From: Paramecium sonneborni
Taxonomy: Eukaryota; Ciliophora; Oligohymenophorea; Peniculida; Parameciidae
DNA: 64,000 nt
Assembly: GCA_905182985.1 (NCBI GenBank)
Contig: CAJJDN010000112.1
Coordinates: 1 to 64,000 of the forward strand
Direction: 5' to 3'
How positions within the stretch are numbered: position 1 is the first letter of the stretch; every line of letters starts with the position of its first letter. The notes beneath the pieces are model-generated. The model ran no database searches and had not been told where the DNA came from. It was given only the letters and a program-made list of their open reading frames with translations. This document shows positions 41,046 through 53,835 of this stretch, piece after piece. A program made the translations under genes and the position numbers.

Positions 41046-41386
41046 ATGTGTGAAAAACTTTTAGAATAAGAAAAATCTTAATAAATTTAATAGAACAAAA
41101 TATTATTTTTTAATTATTCAAATGATAATTATGATGATAGTTTAAATGAATATTCACATGAAGTATTGGAATATTAATAAGAAATGTAAGATAAAGAGAT
41201 TACAATAAAAAATCTTGAAAAAATGTTTTAGAGAAGAAATAATACAGGATTTAGTTAAATAAGGAAGATTTCTAAGAGTCCACATCTAGTGTAAATTTAG
41301 ATTATAGTAAAATGAAATGTTTAGATTAATTTTAAAAAAGATAAAGAATCTATAAAAGCAGGGAATACTTTCAATATCAAATTATG
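41046..41386 (+). CDS. small coiled-coil hypothetical protein
   Basis: ATG 41046 opens MCEKLLEQEKSQQIQQNK. A 23-nt intron (GTCCAC...TTTAG, about 41278-41300) and one fewer base in the A6 run at 41334-41339 give a frame ending KAGNTFNIKL and TGA 41384-41386, about 105 residues. The middle is acidic and helical (YQQEMQDKEITIKNLEKM). It is convergent with the diacylglycerol kinase gene, 71 bp away. Family not recognised. Confidence 0.42.
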
Positions 41387-41457
41387 ATCTTATGTTGTTA
41401 GTGCATTTAACAAAATAATGATTTTAATAGGATGATTAAAAAATATTGTTTATTTCT

Positions 41458-42841
41458 TCAATCTTTTAATAATATTCTTATTTTTCCTTAAGGTAATTAT
41501 CGACAAGGTTATATTTCTACACTCAAAGGATTAATAATAGAAAAATATTGTCCATCAATTTAGATATAACTAACTACAGAATTGTTATTATCTGATTCTT
41601 AAAATTTAATATATAAAGGTCCATTAGTTTAAGCTAATCTAGTTGCATTACCAGCTAATACTCTATTTAATATTAATAAATTAGATTTAACCTTTCAGAT
41701 CCAATTCCAGCAATAGAATCAAATGAAATAAATTCTAATAATCCATCAGAGAATGATGTTTTTTCAGAGTATAATTTATTCTTTTCTTAAAATTCTTATG
41801 GTGTTTTACCGTTTTTCCAAATATCTGTAATACCACCAGCATAAGAATTAATATTCAAACATACAAGTGTAACAGGATTTCCTGGAACAGTTAAAGCATT
41901 CTTTTCTTAACAATTAATAGTTTTAAATAAAGTTTTTTATTCTTTATGACTCTAATAGATTTAGATAGAATAATTACAAAATGTTCAACAAATTCTACAA
42001 CTTAATTTAATCTTGGATTTTTTAAAAACATTTTTTATATTCCTTATAAACAATAACAAATTTTATTTAAATGTCTATTAGTAGTTCTATTTTTATCAAA
42101 TCCATATCCGATTCTAGCGTCAACTCCAATACTAAAATAATTTGACATCTTTTTTTCTAAAATATTCATATTCATTCCATCTAAATCTTTAACACTTTAT
42201 TTGGTATAACCTTTATCATTTTTCTTTATTTCTTAAAAGTAACCATCTTATTATGTTTATATAGTTATATCCCAAATGTCAAAATAACATTAATGTCCTT
42301 TCTACCAACATCTTATATATTATTTTAAAATTCTATAATCATTTTCTAACATGTTCCCTGGTATATCTGTATCCCATCCTAAAATTTTATATAGTTACAT
42401 TTATACCTAAAGCATTTGAAAAATCATTTCCTGTTCCGCATGGTAATGGAATAATAACTATTTAATTAATATCAATATTTTGTGATATCATTTACTCAAT
42501 TACCCACATCATTGAACCATCTCCTCCTGCTATAACTATTGGTATTTATTTTTTATCTACATTATATCAAATAATACTTTATCGTAAATCTTCTTTTAAT
42601 TTATTATAACCTTAATTTCTAGAAGCCACATTTTAAATACTATAAAACATAATTTACACTTCTTTACCATCTACATTTAAATTTATATCTGCACACTAAA
42701 TTATTATAACAAATTTACATCCAATACACAAAATTGATTAGCTTTTACACTTCCACTACCAGAATTGTAAAATAAATAATATAACCCTAAATTCAATGTA
42801 CTTTGTTATTATTCACTCTCAGAAAATTATTAATACTACAT
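41458..42841 (-). CDS. diacylglycerol kinase (catalytic plus accessory domains)
   Basis: Phosphorylates diacylglycerol to phosphatidic acid. ATG 42841, TGA 41458-41460. The N-terminal strand YYLFYNSGSGS matches the NPxSG start of the DAGK fold. The glycine-rich site VIAGGDGSMMWV and the IPLPCGTGNDFSNALG block (about 42420-42545) mark the catalytic domain. The C-terminal accessory domain ends IDGQYFSIINPLSVEI. The GGDGT Thr is Ser and an extra Pro-Cys precedes GTGND, both tolerable. No C1 domains are seen, so it is a short, type-III-like enzyme. Some exon joins around 41690-42420 were not checked base by base. Confidence 0.75.
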
Positions 42842-43220
42842 TTTTATATATTTAATTTATATTATATTATATATATATATATATTCTTCTTTTATTCACA
42901 CAAAACCAATCTTTTCATTATTTCTAACTTTTTACTTTTTATACCTCTTATAAATAATATATATTCTTCATTAACTTATTTTACTTTTTCTATTTTATTC
43001 AATTGTAAGTCAAACAGTCAAAAAACTATCAACAACAAAAAAAGTTAATAATAAAATTTCTAATAGTTTTCAATCATAGTATGAAATTACTTTTTATGAT
43101 ACTTCATGTTATATGAATAATATAATTATTAAATCCAGTTCAATTTATGGCTATTATTAAATCAATAATGATTTTCATTTATTTAAACATATAAATAAAT
43201 AATATTAAGTCAAAGAACAA
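42842..43220. other. AT-rich intergenic stretch with a TA-repeat
   Basis: About 380 bases upstream of the diacylglycerol kinase and of a small plus-strand gene. It holds a TA-rich run near 42860-42885. No gene seen. Confidence 0.4.
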
Positions 43221-43430
43221 ATGTAATTCAAACAAGAATCTTTTGATAATGAAATGATTGAATTTCTATAGATAGAATAAGAAAGTGAAATTAAATCACT
43301 CTTTAAACAGCTCAATATATAAAACACACAACTATCCAATAAACGATCTAAAAAAATTAAGAAATTTAACCTCAACATCCAAACCAATTCAATACTATAA
43401 AGAAGAAATATTAACCTAGGTTAAATTTGA
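43221..43430 (+). CDS. small basic helical protein
   Basis: ATG 43221 to TGA 43428-43430, 69 residues with UAA/UAG as Gln. It has an acidic helix (NEMIEFLQIEQESEIKSL) followed by a basic stretch (NKRSKKIKKF). Composition fits coding, but the reading is short and might be one exon of a longer gene. No family recognised. Confidence 0.35.
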
Positions 43431-43795
43431 CATTATTTTTATCTCTTTTCTCCATTCTTTTTAAAATATAACAACTTAAATAGTATCCGTATTTTTATCT
43501 AAAATCTCTCCAATTATCATCATTCGAAAATGTTTGGCATTCTTATATCCAAATTACTATAACAACTCAAAAAATTAGACTTCATTATCAATTCAAGTAT
43601 CTAACTACTTAAATCTTGATATCTAAAATATCAACAGATTTTAAAATACAAAGGATGTATATTAAATTATATTATATATGTTTAAAAAAAGAGAAATCTA
43701 ATAAAAACATTCTTGTCAAAAGTACTCTAACTTTATGATTAATTCTTTTTCTATATATGCATTTATTTATTCAAACGAAATTAATTACAAAAATT
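43431..43795. other. AT-rich intergenic stretch
   Basis: About 365 bases upstream of the DCX-like pseudokinase gene. No coding frame or RNA gene recognised. Confidence 0.4.
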
Positions 43796-45196
43796 ATGTC
43801 AAATAACCATGCTTATAATAATTATTGTAAATCAAGCATTTTGTATGCTGTGAATTATCATCCATTACGAATCATAATCAATAAATAAACTACATATTCT
43901 GAAATTAATAAAGTTATCAAAATTGCATGGAAAATTAGCCCTACTTTTTTAAGAATATTTTTATCTAATGGAAGTGAAATTTTTGAAGAAGATTTATATT
44001 TAATTAGATAAGGTTCAAAATTATATGCTACTCTTGATGGTTCAGATTTAGGTTTTAATGTTTTATTTTTGAATTACTCAATAAATGATCAACTTTGTCA
44101 AAATCCAAATTCAATTACAATGGTTGGAAAAATTAAATCCAATAAAACAGATGTAATTATTAAACAAATTTCAACTAAATTCTTTTCAAGAGATGAGTTG
44201 GCCCACTTTGTTAAAATTTTATAATAAATAAAAGATGAAAATTGTTCTAAATTTGTTCATATACACGACATTATTATTTTCTAAAGACAACGTGAAATAG
44301 TCTTAATAACTGAATATTGTTAAGGGAAGTCCTTAAAATACATATTAAATTGTATATTATTTCATCATATGTTTAGAAAATTAAAGATTTTCCGAACAAG
44401 AGATCAAAGCAATCATTAAAAATTTAGCTGACATCATATTTTACTGTCATACTAGAAATATCATCATAAAAAGCCTGAAATTTGAAAATTTGGTTCTTAT
44501 TGAAAAAGAAAATTTGAATAGCGTATTAATTTATATATCAATTAGTTAAAATTAACCGATGTGGGCCTTAATAATGCATATAGAATTCAAAATTTAACTT
44601 CAATAAATAATTATAATTTTTATGCTCCAGAATTGTTAACATCAAAAGAATTTACACTTTCAAGTGATATTTGGGCATTTGGTATAATTATATATTATCT
44701 AAATTTTTAATCCTATCCTTTTGATGGTAGAACAAAACTAATTATCTAATAAAATGTGAATCAATAAAAATATTAAATAAGAGATGATGCTAATCCTATT
44801 TTAAAAGAACTTTTAAAGTAAATCTTTGTTAAAGATCCTGATTCAAGAATTAAAATACAAGGAATTATAGATCATCCTTATTTCAAATAATAAAATAAAT
44901 TGAATCTTAGTTTTCATGGCTCTCATCATAAACTTAGTCTGAATCTTCTACGATTGAATAGTAGAAATAGTTTTAGAAAAAAAACAAATAGTTAACGATT
45001 AGATTCAGAAGAAAACAATTCCTCAATTAAAAGAATTTAAAAACAGTTTTCCCTTTAAAAATAACCAGAAAAAGAATAATCAATATTAAATTAATTCTAA
45101 TCAAAATAGTACTAATGTAAATTAGCTAGAAAAAGATGTCTTTCACATATGATTATTAAATAATAGATAAGATAATCTACTATCAAAGAATTTTGA
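43796..45196 (+). CDS. DCX-like domain plus kinase-fold protein, probable pseudokinase
   Basis: ATG 43796, TGA 45194-45196, introns 44352-44376 and 44523-44545. The N-terminal ~100 residues (PLRIIINKQTTYSEINKVI; SNGSEIFEEDLYLIRQGSKL) resemble a doublecortin-type module and match the start of the kinase at 50473-51904. The kinase-like part keeps the VIIK lysine, NLADIIFYCH, APELL and SDIWAFGIIIYYL. It lacks a glycine loop, the catalytic HRD is replaced by Ile-Lys-Ser (IIIKSLKFEN, about 44461-44490), and DFG is DVG. Catalysis is therefore unlikely; a scaffold role on microtubules is inferred. A basic, Ser/Gln-rich tail follows. Confidence 0.72.
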
Positions 45197-45924
45197 TATT
45201 AACTTGTTTCTATGTTTATATAATTTAAAATATTTATAGTTATTCAGTATTTAATGCTACAATATTGATTTATCTAAAGAAATTAAAACATATTAGATTC
45301 AAAAAAAGCTAAAATTAGTGAATCACAAAAATTTTTACTTTTTAAGTTAATAAATAATAAAATATTATTCAGAAGATTAAAGCTCATTCTAATAAATAAA
45401 ATCTCTATTATCTGTATATGAATATAATTTTATTATCTTTTATAATATTTATTAATACATTTTTGTTTAATTATCTCATGTGAATTAGAAAAATTGTTAT
45501 ATTAAAAAATATATTTTATACAAAATATATTCTTCATCTGCATTGCAAATTGCAAAATTTTTCTTTAAACCATCCCATAATTTCAAAATTATGTAAATTT
45601 TCTAGAAATTTAACAGATTTTATATTTAAGATTAGTGACTTAAAATATAAATTGTTTTATTTTATCTTTATTAATTCACTGCTAAAAGTATAATATAAAT
45701 ATATTTGAAACATATTTTATAATTCATGTTTGTGATATATGAGTATGAAGCAAATGATGTTTAAAAGGTGTATATACAAAAATAAAATGGATAAATAATC
45801 AATCAAATCTGTAATTCAGGTAAGTTAATAATTAAGTCTTATTACTTTATTGATTCTGTGTGGAGTTGATAAATATTTTAACTTATCATAGATTATTAGC
45901 GATGTATCATTTCAATATTGGCCA
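45197..45924. other. AT-rich intergenic stretch
   Basis: About 730 bases between two convergent genes. No protein-like frame was found; a few short poly-A/T and TATA-rich runs only. Confidence 0.4.
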
Positions 45925-46351
45925 TCAATTACTTCTAATTTGATATTAACAATAATAAAGAAGACATAAAATTGGATGTAGAATTAACATCTTCTAAATT
46001 ATGTTTCTTTCTTATTATTAAATGAATTCTTTAATAATCATGAGTCCAAAACTAGTTATAAAATTCACATTGTCTTGAAGATTATTTAAAATTCTTAAAT
46101 CCATAATTATTTAATTATCTTCATTATCATAATAATTTTACTTTTAGAAGCTGGAATAGTTTGTACTTTTAAAATATAATGGTAATATTGATGATTTGAA
46201 TTCATCAATTTAGTGTATGATAACTTTATTTCCCTAATTATTCCAACTTATTATGTGTTAGTTACATTAATCCTATATATTCATGATAAAATTGTACATC
46301 TAACATTGATTTCAATTTAATTAAGAAGATTGGCAATTTAGAGTATTCCAT
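45925..46351 (-). CDS. HSF-type DNA-binding protein
   Basis: ATG 46351. A 25-nt intron (GTACAATTTT...ATATAG) joins MEYSKLPIFLIKLKSML to the rest. The HSF fold is clear: HIISWNNQGNKVIIHQID, then FKSSILPLYFKSTNYSSFQK (about 46110-46260), the recognition helix being the NYSSF stretch. The normal FVRQLNxYGF reads FQKQNYYDNED, so the end of the helix and the wing differ. The end is uncertain: the frame used stops at TGA 45925-45927, but another frame after about 46020 also looks coding. It is short, with no visible coiled coil. Likely a transcription factor. Confidence 0.6.
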
Positions 46352-47019
46352 CGATGGATTTTATGAAGAATATAAGAAATAATGATATACAATTACAAAT
46401 TGTATTTATCAAACGGTTTGATTTGCTGAATGTTCCATAAAATATATTTCACTAATTCTAAATTTATCTTTTTATTATTTTCATTTTTAAGTGAATTTTT
46501 AAAGTAATTCAAGTGATAAATATAAAATAATTCCTAAAAATTACCATAAAAAAAAGGACATTTTACATTTCATTTTTTACATTTTTCAATTTTCTAATTA
46601 TTTATTTAATAAATATTGTTATATAAATTTCATAATTAAATACCGGTTTATATGAAAGGAAATTATTTACTTATAAAAAAATAATTAATCCTTAAAAGTT
46701 GATTCCTAAATGGATTAATTATTGTAAAATGAATACAAAATACTTATGAATTTATTTATAACTATTTTCTGATTAATGTAATAAAAAAATTGATATTAAT
46801 AAATGAATTATATATTTATATTGATAAGTTAAATCATTTAAGTTATATTTCATATTGTCAATTAATAAATTGTTATTCTAATTTGTATATTCATCATCAT
46901 AAAAATGTTTTTATTTTATATTTAAAGTTAAATACTCCTACTATATGTAAAGTAAAAATAATTAAAATTATGACTTATCAAATAAGATAAATGATTAAGC
47001 TATTTTATTAATTATCTTT
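46352..47019. other. AT-rich stretch, no convincing gene
   Basis: About 670 bases upstream of the first histidine-kinase-like gene. A standard-code ORF at 46790-46990 is Ile/Tyr/Leu-rich and looks like chance. Probably promoter sequence for the divergent genes on both sides. Confidence 0.4.
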
Positions 47020-48682
47020 ATGAATAAATCATTTAGTCTTAAATTTGATTCAAGTGTTTAGGCTTCATTTTAAGATTTTGTTTATCAAGGCTCAAAACAA
47101 TAATAAAGATTAATCTTTTTCCTAATGCTTATTTATTCAATAGCAAGATTATTATCAACTCTATTTTATGATAAGAAATATTATTTAATAGGTGGAGGAG
47201 TATTTGTGATACAATCAATCTTATAAGTAGCAATATCCATAAAAGGAAATCTTTTTATTAAGAAATTAACTAACTAACTGACCTGTTTAATATTTTGTTT
47301 GATGTAGATTTAAGTTTATCAAACTAAGAATTTTTAAGAAATATATGAAAACTCTTAACTAATTATGATGTTCAATATAATAATTTATAGTTTTATAGAT
47401 TTTAATATTGTTTTGATTCAAATATTATTAAGTATAGGAATTAAAACTTGGATTTTCACAATGGAGGATGGTTTCGCAATATAAAATTTTATTTATTAAT
47501 TGATTGGTGATTTTGTAATTCTATAATTTGTTTATTATAATCAAAAAAGATTGAAAAGCAATTTCAGTTAAGAATGCTTTTCTTAACAATTAAGTATAAA
47601 ATTATCATAACTTAGTTAAATTTATGCCTTATTTAGTACAAAATTAATTTTTTTTGATAAATTTTGATTAAAAAACCTAGTCATTTAATTTAAAATTAGG
47701 AAGTAAAATAACATCAATTAATTGGGATGATACAAAAAATTTAAGACATTTTTTAAGGAATTATTATATTGAATAAATTTCTTTAGAGTAATTTATCTTA
47801 TCAAGGATATCTCATTTTTAAGAAAATTATGATTATATTTTTACAAAAAAACTTAATGTTTATGGTATTGATCAAAATGATACTTTAAGTATTAATTATA
47901 CTGAATGTTTTTTGGGGGAAAAGTACTACCTAATAACTTTTAATGAATAAAATTAAGAATAATCTGAAAAAATTAAACTTTAGTTAATAGAATGTTTAAA
48001 TAAAAACTAATCTATTACTATAAGTTTTTTAAAAAAATAATTATATTTATTGTCTAACTTAAAATAATGTTAAAATATTTAGTAATAGATTTCTAAACTT
48101 AAAATTCATTGTATGTATTTTTTAGGGTAGTTTAATTAAATAAACAGTTTTTCAGAAGTTGATCTTAACATCAAAGATATCAATATAAGTAAATTATTGA
48201 AATAAATAAATATTTTATTTTGTAATGCTTATAATACAAAAAATTTTGAATTAGTTCCCCAAGAATATTAGGATATTTATATTAGAAGCAATGAAGAACT
48301 AATTCAAACATTTATTTTAATCATATATTAGATTATAATTAGATTAAAAGCATTAGATTTGAAAAATAAAATATTTTATGGTCTAGACAGAAATAACTAA
48401 AGATTAATCTATATAAAAATTTAAACTGAATGTTGTACATAGCTTAAGTTTGAGTTGGAATAGAATCCCTTATTTTAAAAAATATAAAGAAGAGTTTGTC
48501 CAAATATCGAAATTCATTTAATAAACATGAGTAAAAAAGAAAATTAATATTTTAGCTCTTAAACTATTAGTGTATAAAAATTAGGAAACTTTAGAAAATA
48601 TTCGCAAAATCTAAGAAGAAATTATATGATTGTATTAATAATGATGTTATTAATTGCATTTTTAATTTGTTGGTATTTCTGA
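47020..48682 (+). CDS. multi-pass membrane protein, degenerate histidine-kinase-like (paralog A)
   Basis: ATG 47020, TGA 48680-48682. The N-terminal ~190 residues hold about six hydrophobic segments; then a cytosolic part with LRHFLRNYYIEQISLEQF, SITISFLKKQLYLLSNLKQ and SKLKIHCMYFLGQF. A stretch like the ATPase N-box region follows (EELIQTFILIIYQIIIRLKA) but lacks the Asn and Gly boxes. A final membrane anchor (IVLIMMLLIAFLICWYF) follows. The frame needs one fewer T in the T8 run at 47648-47655. Layout matches the genes at 48754 and 52219. It looks like a histidine-kinase scaffold that has lost the phospho-His and ATP-binding residues; that origin is inferred. Confidence 0.62.
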
Positions 48683-48753
48683 ATTAATTAATTCCTAATA
48701 TCGATTCAGATGTGATCACACTTTAAAATAAATTTATATATATATATATATAA

Positions 48754-50323
48754 ATGAAAAAGAAGTTTAGTTTTTAATTTGCACTTCCTGGAATTGAAAA
48801 AGCTTATTAATAAGATCGATTAATAAAAAATGTTTGGATGAGAAAGATTCTGTCTATATTATTATTATAGTTTGCTTTAGTGAGATTAATTAATTCTATA
48901 GTAGAAGGAAATAGTGAAGTTATGTATTGGGAAATCTGTTTTGCTTGTTACAGTATATTTCTTTTGTTTGTTTCTTTTAAATGCACACCAGAAAAAGTGA
49001 AAAGCATCTTTTCATTTACAAATAATCTCTTAAGCATTCTATAAGCTTATGCAAACTATTACCAATAACCTTAATCCATTTATATTAATGGATAAAATGT
49101 TATGATATTCAATATGTCAATGTTTTATTTTTCAAGCATTTAAGAAGCTCCAATTTAATTAATTGTTTTTCTTACATCAAGAATATTAATTTAAGGATTA
49201 TAAAATGACTTTTTTATAGTTTAAGATTTCATATAAATAATAATAACAACTCTATGTATTTTATTATTTATCTATTAAAATGATTAAAATTAGAGAGCTC
49301 ATTTTTAATTATAATTTTCTGATAAATAATGGGGTAAATTCATAATTTTAATTAGAATAAACCTTGCCAGTAATAATATAAAGTCCATTTTTGATGTTTA
49401 CTTTTGATGAAGAGAGAATTAATTTTAATTTAAAATTATAGAATGATATGAAAAAAATCTTTTGGGATACTGAAAAAGCACCATCTGAAAATTTGAGATC
49501 ATTTTTAAGATCTTATAAAATGGGAAATGATAATCTTGAATAATATATTTTGAATAGGAAAAGAAGTTGCAATGATTATCAATAGATTTTCTTATATAAT
49601 TTAAGAATTTAAAAATATGATTAAGATATTGAATAAAAAAAGACAATAATACGATTATCAGATTTTTATTTAGGATAATAAGTATTTTTAATAGTATTTG
49701 ATCAACATGAATAGAAAATTCGTTAACTTTCAAAACTTAAAGATGCTTTAATCTAAGGAATAAATCAGCATTAAAATTTAACCCTTAATTTCTTAAGGAA
49801 ATAATTAGTTTTAATGTAGAATGCATTAATTTAAAAAAATACAACTGAACATATATATAAGTTAAAAATTCATTGTATGTATTTTATTGGTAAGTATACA
49901 CAATGCAATAGTTTTTAAGATATTGAAGAGAAGCTTTAATAAATTAATTTTACTGAAATGATAAAAGATTTGATACACATTTATAATATGGCTTATAAGA
50001 ATATTCAAATTGAATTTTCAAGTAATAGTTTTGTGGATATTTATGCTTTTAGTAATGAATAATTACTGAAAATATTTATGATCATTTTATTTTAAACATT
50101 TGTTCGATTAAATAAAAATGGTAGAACAATATTTGTTCATTTGACTGATTCAAAAAGCAATTCTGAATTTTAATTAATAAAAATTGGTATAATATTTGAT
50201 AAAACATAAGAATTCAAGTAAAAATTAATAAATAATTAATTATTTTATAAAATTTAAGTTAGATTAAGTCCTAAAGTTGATATAATAACATCAGAGAATT
50301 GTAAATATTAATAATAATTATGA
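48754..50323 (+). CDS. multi-pass membrane protein, degenerate histidine-kinase-like (paralog B)
   Basis: ATG 48754, TGA 50321-50323; tandem with paralog A, 71 bp after it. It starts MKKKFSFQFALPGIEKAYQQ. It has about six membrane segments, a SDKQWGK...LPVIIQSPFLMFTF junction, then FDEERINFNLKLQND, LTLNFLRKQLVLMQNALIQ, YKLKIHCMYFIGKYTQ and EQLLKIFMIILFQTFVRLNK. The last echoes the helix before the ATP lid of histidine kinases, without its key residues. One base must be dropped near 49368 to keep the frame. Shared blocks with paralogs A and C establish the family. Confidence 0.62.
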
Positions 50324-50472
50324 AATAGGTTGTTAATTCTTAATATATAAGAATCTCGAGAAATTAAATGAAATAAGAGTACTTGAAGAAGAAATTGAAT
50401 GATTAAACTAATTAATATATAATATTTTGTATGTACTTTTATTATAATAATTTTCGAAATAATATATACAAA

Positions 50473-51904
50473 TCATTTAATTTTAGCAACATATGAAACT
50501 TTATCTAGTCTAGTAACAGATCTTCTACTAAATACAATTTTTCTATGGCTAATAATTAATCCTTGATCTTCATCATATGATTTTCTTGATGAATACATTT
50601 TAGTAACACTTGAAGATCTACCAATACGAACATTGAATCCACTTAAATTTAATTTAAATATCTTTGCATATTCTTTAAACCAATTATGAGATTAAATATC
50701 AAAGATATTTGCTCTATCTTTTGGATTGACTACAAATATACTACTTAATAATTGTAATAATTCTTTAGATACAGATTTTTTAGGTATCTAATAATTACAT
50801 GAAAGAATATTTCTATAAGTTTCTGATGGATTGTTTCCATCAAATGGAAGTTTACCAAAGACTAAACCATATATAATACAACCAATAGCCCATACATCTT
50901 AAGGAGGATAAATTTATTTATATGAAGAAGATAACACTTCAGGAGCTAAATAAGATAATGTTCCAACAATATTTTCAGTAATCAAAGGTTATCCAGCATA
51001 ATTAGAAACACCAAAATCAATTATTTTTATCTAATTAAATATTTATAAATAATTACTTCTTTTTATAAAAGAGATGACAACATTATGTTTTCTAACTTCA
51101 AATCACAATGAACTATTTTTTTTTCATGGCAATAAGCAATAGCTTCTACTACTTATTTACAGAAATGTTTAGCTTCACTTTCAGTTAATTAAGCTATAAT
51201 TTTAATATGATATTACAATTAGCTTATGTCAATAGAGATCCTCCTTATAAATATTCCATTATCATAAAAACTTGTTTTTAGTTCGAACATACTACTTTTT
51301 CATGTAATTTCACTATGTTTTTATGATCTAATTATTTTAGGATTATTGATTCTTATTCCAGTCTTTCTAATTCTAAATTTTATTATTTTGAAGAGCTTAT
51401 CTTCTTAATTGCTACTAATTCTTGTGTTACTTTATGCTTTCCTAAATATACTATACCTTAACCACCTTCTCCAACTCTTTTTATTATATCATATTCTGAC
51501 TTTAAATTGCTTAATTCATTATCATCATTCTTTAATTGAGCATACAGGTTAGTTCCTTTTTGTATATTTATCAAATCTTTCTCTTCAATTTCTGTTCCAT
51601 CAATTAAAAAGAGTCTTAATTACTATACATTTTATCTCCAAACTATCTAAATCAATTTCATTATGTCATTAAACTTCGTTTTTGGATTTAGCATTAAACG
51701 TATTGGATTTTAATTATTTGAAATCAAAGTACAAGATCTAACATAGCTTTGCAATGTAAATTTAGATTTCATCATTTTTAATTTTTATAATAAATAGCTT
51801 TCTTGTTCTGCATTTTTAAATATTAATCTAAACTGCTTTTCTCGCATATCAGTAATAAACAGTAAACTTAAATAAGAATCATGTTTTTTTTTAAAATACA
51901 CCAT
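50473..51904 (-). CDS. DCX-like domain plus Ser/Thr kinase (non-RD)
   Basis: Start placed at ATG 51904, TGA 50473-50475. The first ~60 residues end in a helix like that of a PH domain (REKQFRLIFKNAEQESYLL). Then a doublecortin-type module (PIRLMLNPKTKFNDIMKLIQ; IEEKDLINIQKGTNLYAQLK) and a kinase domain: GEGGQGIVYLG, VAIKKI, IVHCDLKLENIML, a 26-nt intron, IIDFGVSNYAG, SYLAPEV, DVWAIGCIIYGL. The HRD Arg is Cys, so it is non-RD, but the catalytic Asp and DFG are present; activity is expected. The domain order matches the pseudokinase at 43796-45196. Confidence 0.78.
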
Positions 51905-52218
51905 TTTATATAATTTTCTATATTATTTTTAAAACGAATACATTATTCATATAAAATAAAGATATCATTATCATTCTTAATTATATTAACTTTTAAGATT
52001 ATTGCTTATGATTTAATCAAGAATTTTATACTGGTTGATTAAATTGATTAGAATGAATCAATTAAATTTAATCATCAATAAAAATAGTTTTATAGTTTTA
52101 TAGTTTATATCGTAATTTTAAAATAAAAATTGTTATAAATATAGTTTAATTAATGATTAGATAATTGTTGTATATATTTCAAAACAGATAGTAATATATC
52201 ATTTTTATGGGTATATAA
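51905..52218. other. AT-rich intergenic stretch
   Basis: About 310 bases between the kinase start and the end of the third histidine-kinase-like gene. No gene seen; it likely holds the kinase promoter. Confidence 0.4.
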
Positions 52219-53825
52219 TCAATTGTAACTCTCAAATTTATCTAATGATTTCAAAATTGAAACATCTTTGTATAATTAGATAAATACTCCTCCTTCAGTT
52301 ACTTTGATTTCTGTTTCTGGGGAATGAAATTTTAAAAAATATTTAACAACCAAATTCTTATTTAAATTTTCAGCTAGCAAATATGTATTAACACATATAA
52401 TACGAATAAATAGCAATTCAGATTTAGAATGTAATAGGATTCGCGTTTAAGTTTGGTAATCATTATTTGTTTTTCTAAGTGTAACTTATAATAATTGAAT
52501 AATGAAATCTTAAGCCATATCCTTATAATGAATAACATCATATTATGTATCAGAACAATCAAAATAGAAATTCCAATCTTTGTAAGCTTTTTTGAATAAT
52601 GAAATCATAGAAAGAAATATAATTTTGAAATTTAAGTTTACAGTTTCAGAGGCAAATTAAAGTTTTTAGAATGAATTAGATACTTTATATTTACCCTCGA
52701 AATACATATGATGTAATTTAACCTAATATATTAAGTGCATTCTATTATATTAATTTAAAATACAACGATTAATAATCGAACCTTATTTTTTAAGGAAGTT
52801 TTAAACTAACTATTAATGTTATCCAATTAAATCAATTAATTAATCTTTTGTAGATTATAAAGTTAAAGCTCTTTATTTAGATTATTCAAGAACAATTAAG
52901 AAATTATCTTCTAGATGATAAAGTTCAGCTAATAGAATGGATCTTTCTTCAAAATCAGTTGAATCTTACTGATTAGATTTGAGTGTAAATTAATTTAAAT
53001 CAAAAAACTTAGTTTATTTTTCAATTCTATTTAATATAAATTATTCTAATGAAATTTAACCAATAAATGCCATTCTTAGAAATTATCTAAAATTTTCTTC
53101 AGCTTATAATTCACTAGCACAGTATGGGAAATGATAAATTTAACTTGAATTTTTATATCTAAAACACATTCTTTCTTCATCATATGTGAATAAGATGAAT
53201 GGATCAGTAATAATAGAAGGCAATAATGAATCTAAAATAATAAAAGTATTATACGCCAATCATTTCCTTGATTATTGCTAAGAAAGAGAAGTCTTTTATG
53301 TTTTTCAATAGTATGTACAATAGATATGAAACATAAAGGACAGAAAATAGATAGTATGATAGAAAATGCATCAATATTGCCATCAAGAATAGCAGCAATA
53401 AATAATTTTAAAGCAGTTTAAATGAAAATACTCATTAGAGTTAATTTGTAATCTATGATCAGAAGTATACTAATATGAGCAATAGCTACATTTGTTCCAA
53501 GAATAAATTAATTACTTTAGTCTGATTGATCTGATAATTATAGCAAGATGAGTAAATTGTTAATGAATATCATACAAAAGATTGTACTTGATTAACAAAA
53601 TCTAATTATTAGAAATGTCATCACTAAAATAATCAGAAGAAAGCTAGAAGTGATTAAGATTCCAATAACATTATTTTGTTGTCCAAATGTGATTAAACGC
53701 ATTAGAATCATTATCAATGAAAGAAAGGCTATCTTTTTAAAGCCATTGTAACAATAATCTTATTTTCCTTTTTGATAGAGACTTTCTAAATGTTATTATC
53801 TAAATGTTTATGTAAATTTATTCAT
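52219..53825 (-). CDS. multi-pass membrane protein, degenerate histidine-kinase-like (paralog C)
   Basis: ATG 53825, TGA 52219-52221, with one 23-nt intron (GTATAATACT...TTTTAG) just after the last N-terminal membrane segment. It has about six hydrophobic segments in the first 190 residues. Then NDWHSLLPSIITDPFILFTY, DEERMCFRYKN, STKDQLIDLIGQHQQLVQNF and QVKLHHMYFEGKYKVSNSF, colinear with paralogs A and B. The ATPase-like end is even more diverged. No His-box, N-box or G-box residues are seen. The frame is clean, so this copy appears functional. It is head-to-head with the cNMP-binding-like gene, 10 bp between starts. Confidence 0.7.
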
Positions 53826-53835
53826 TTTATTAATA

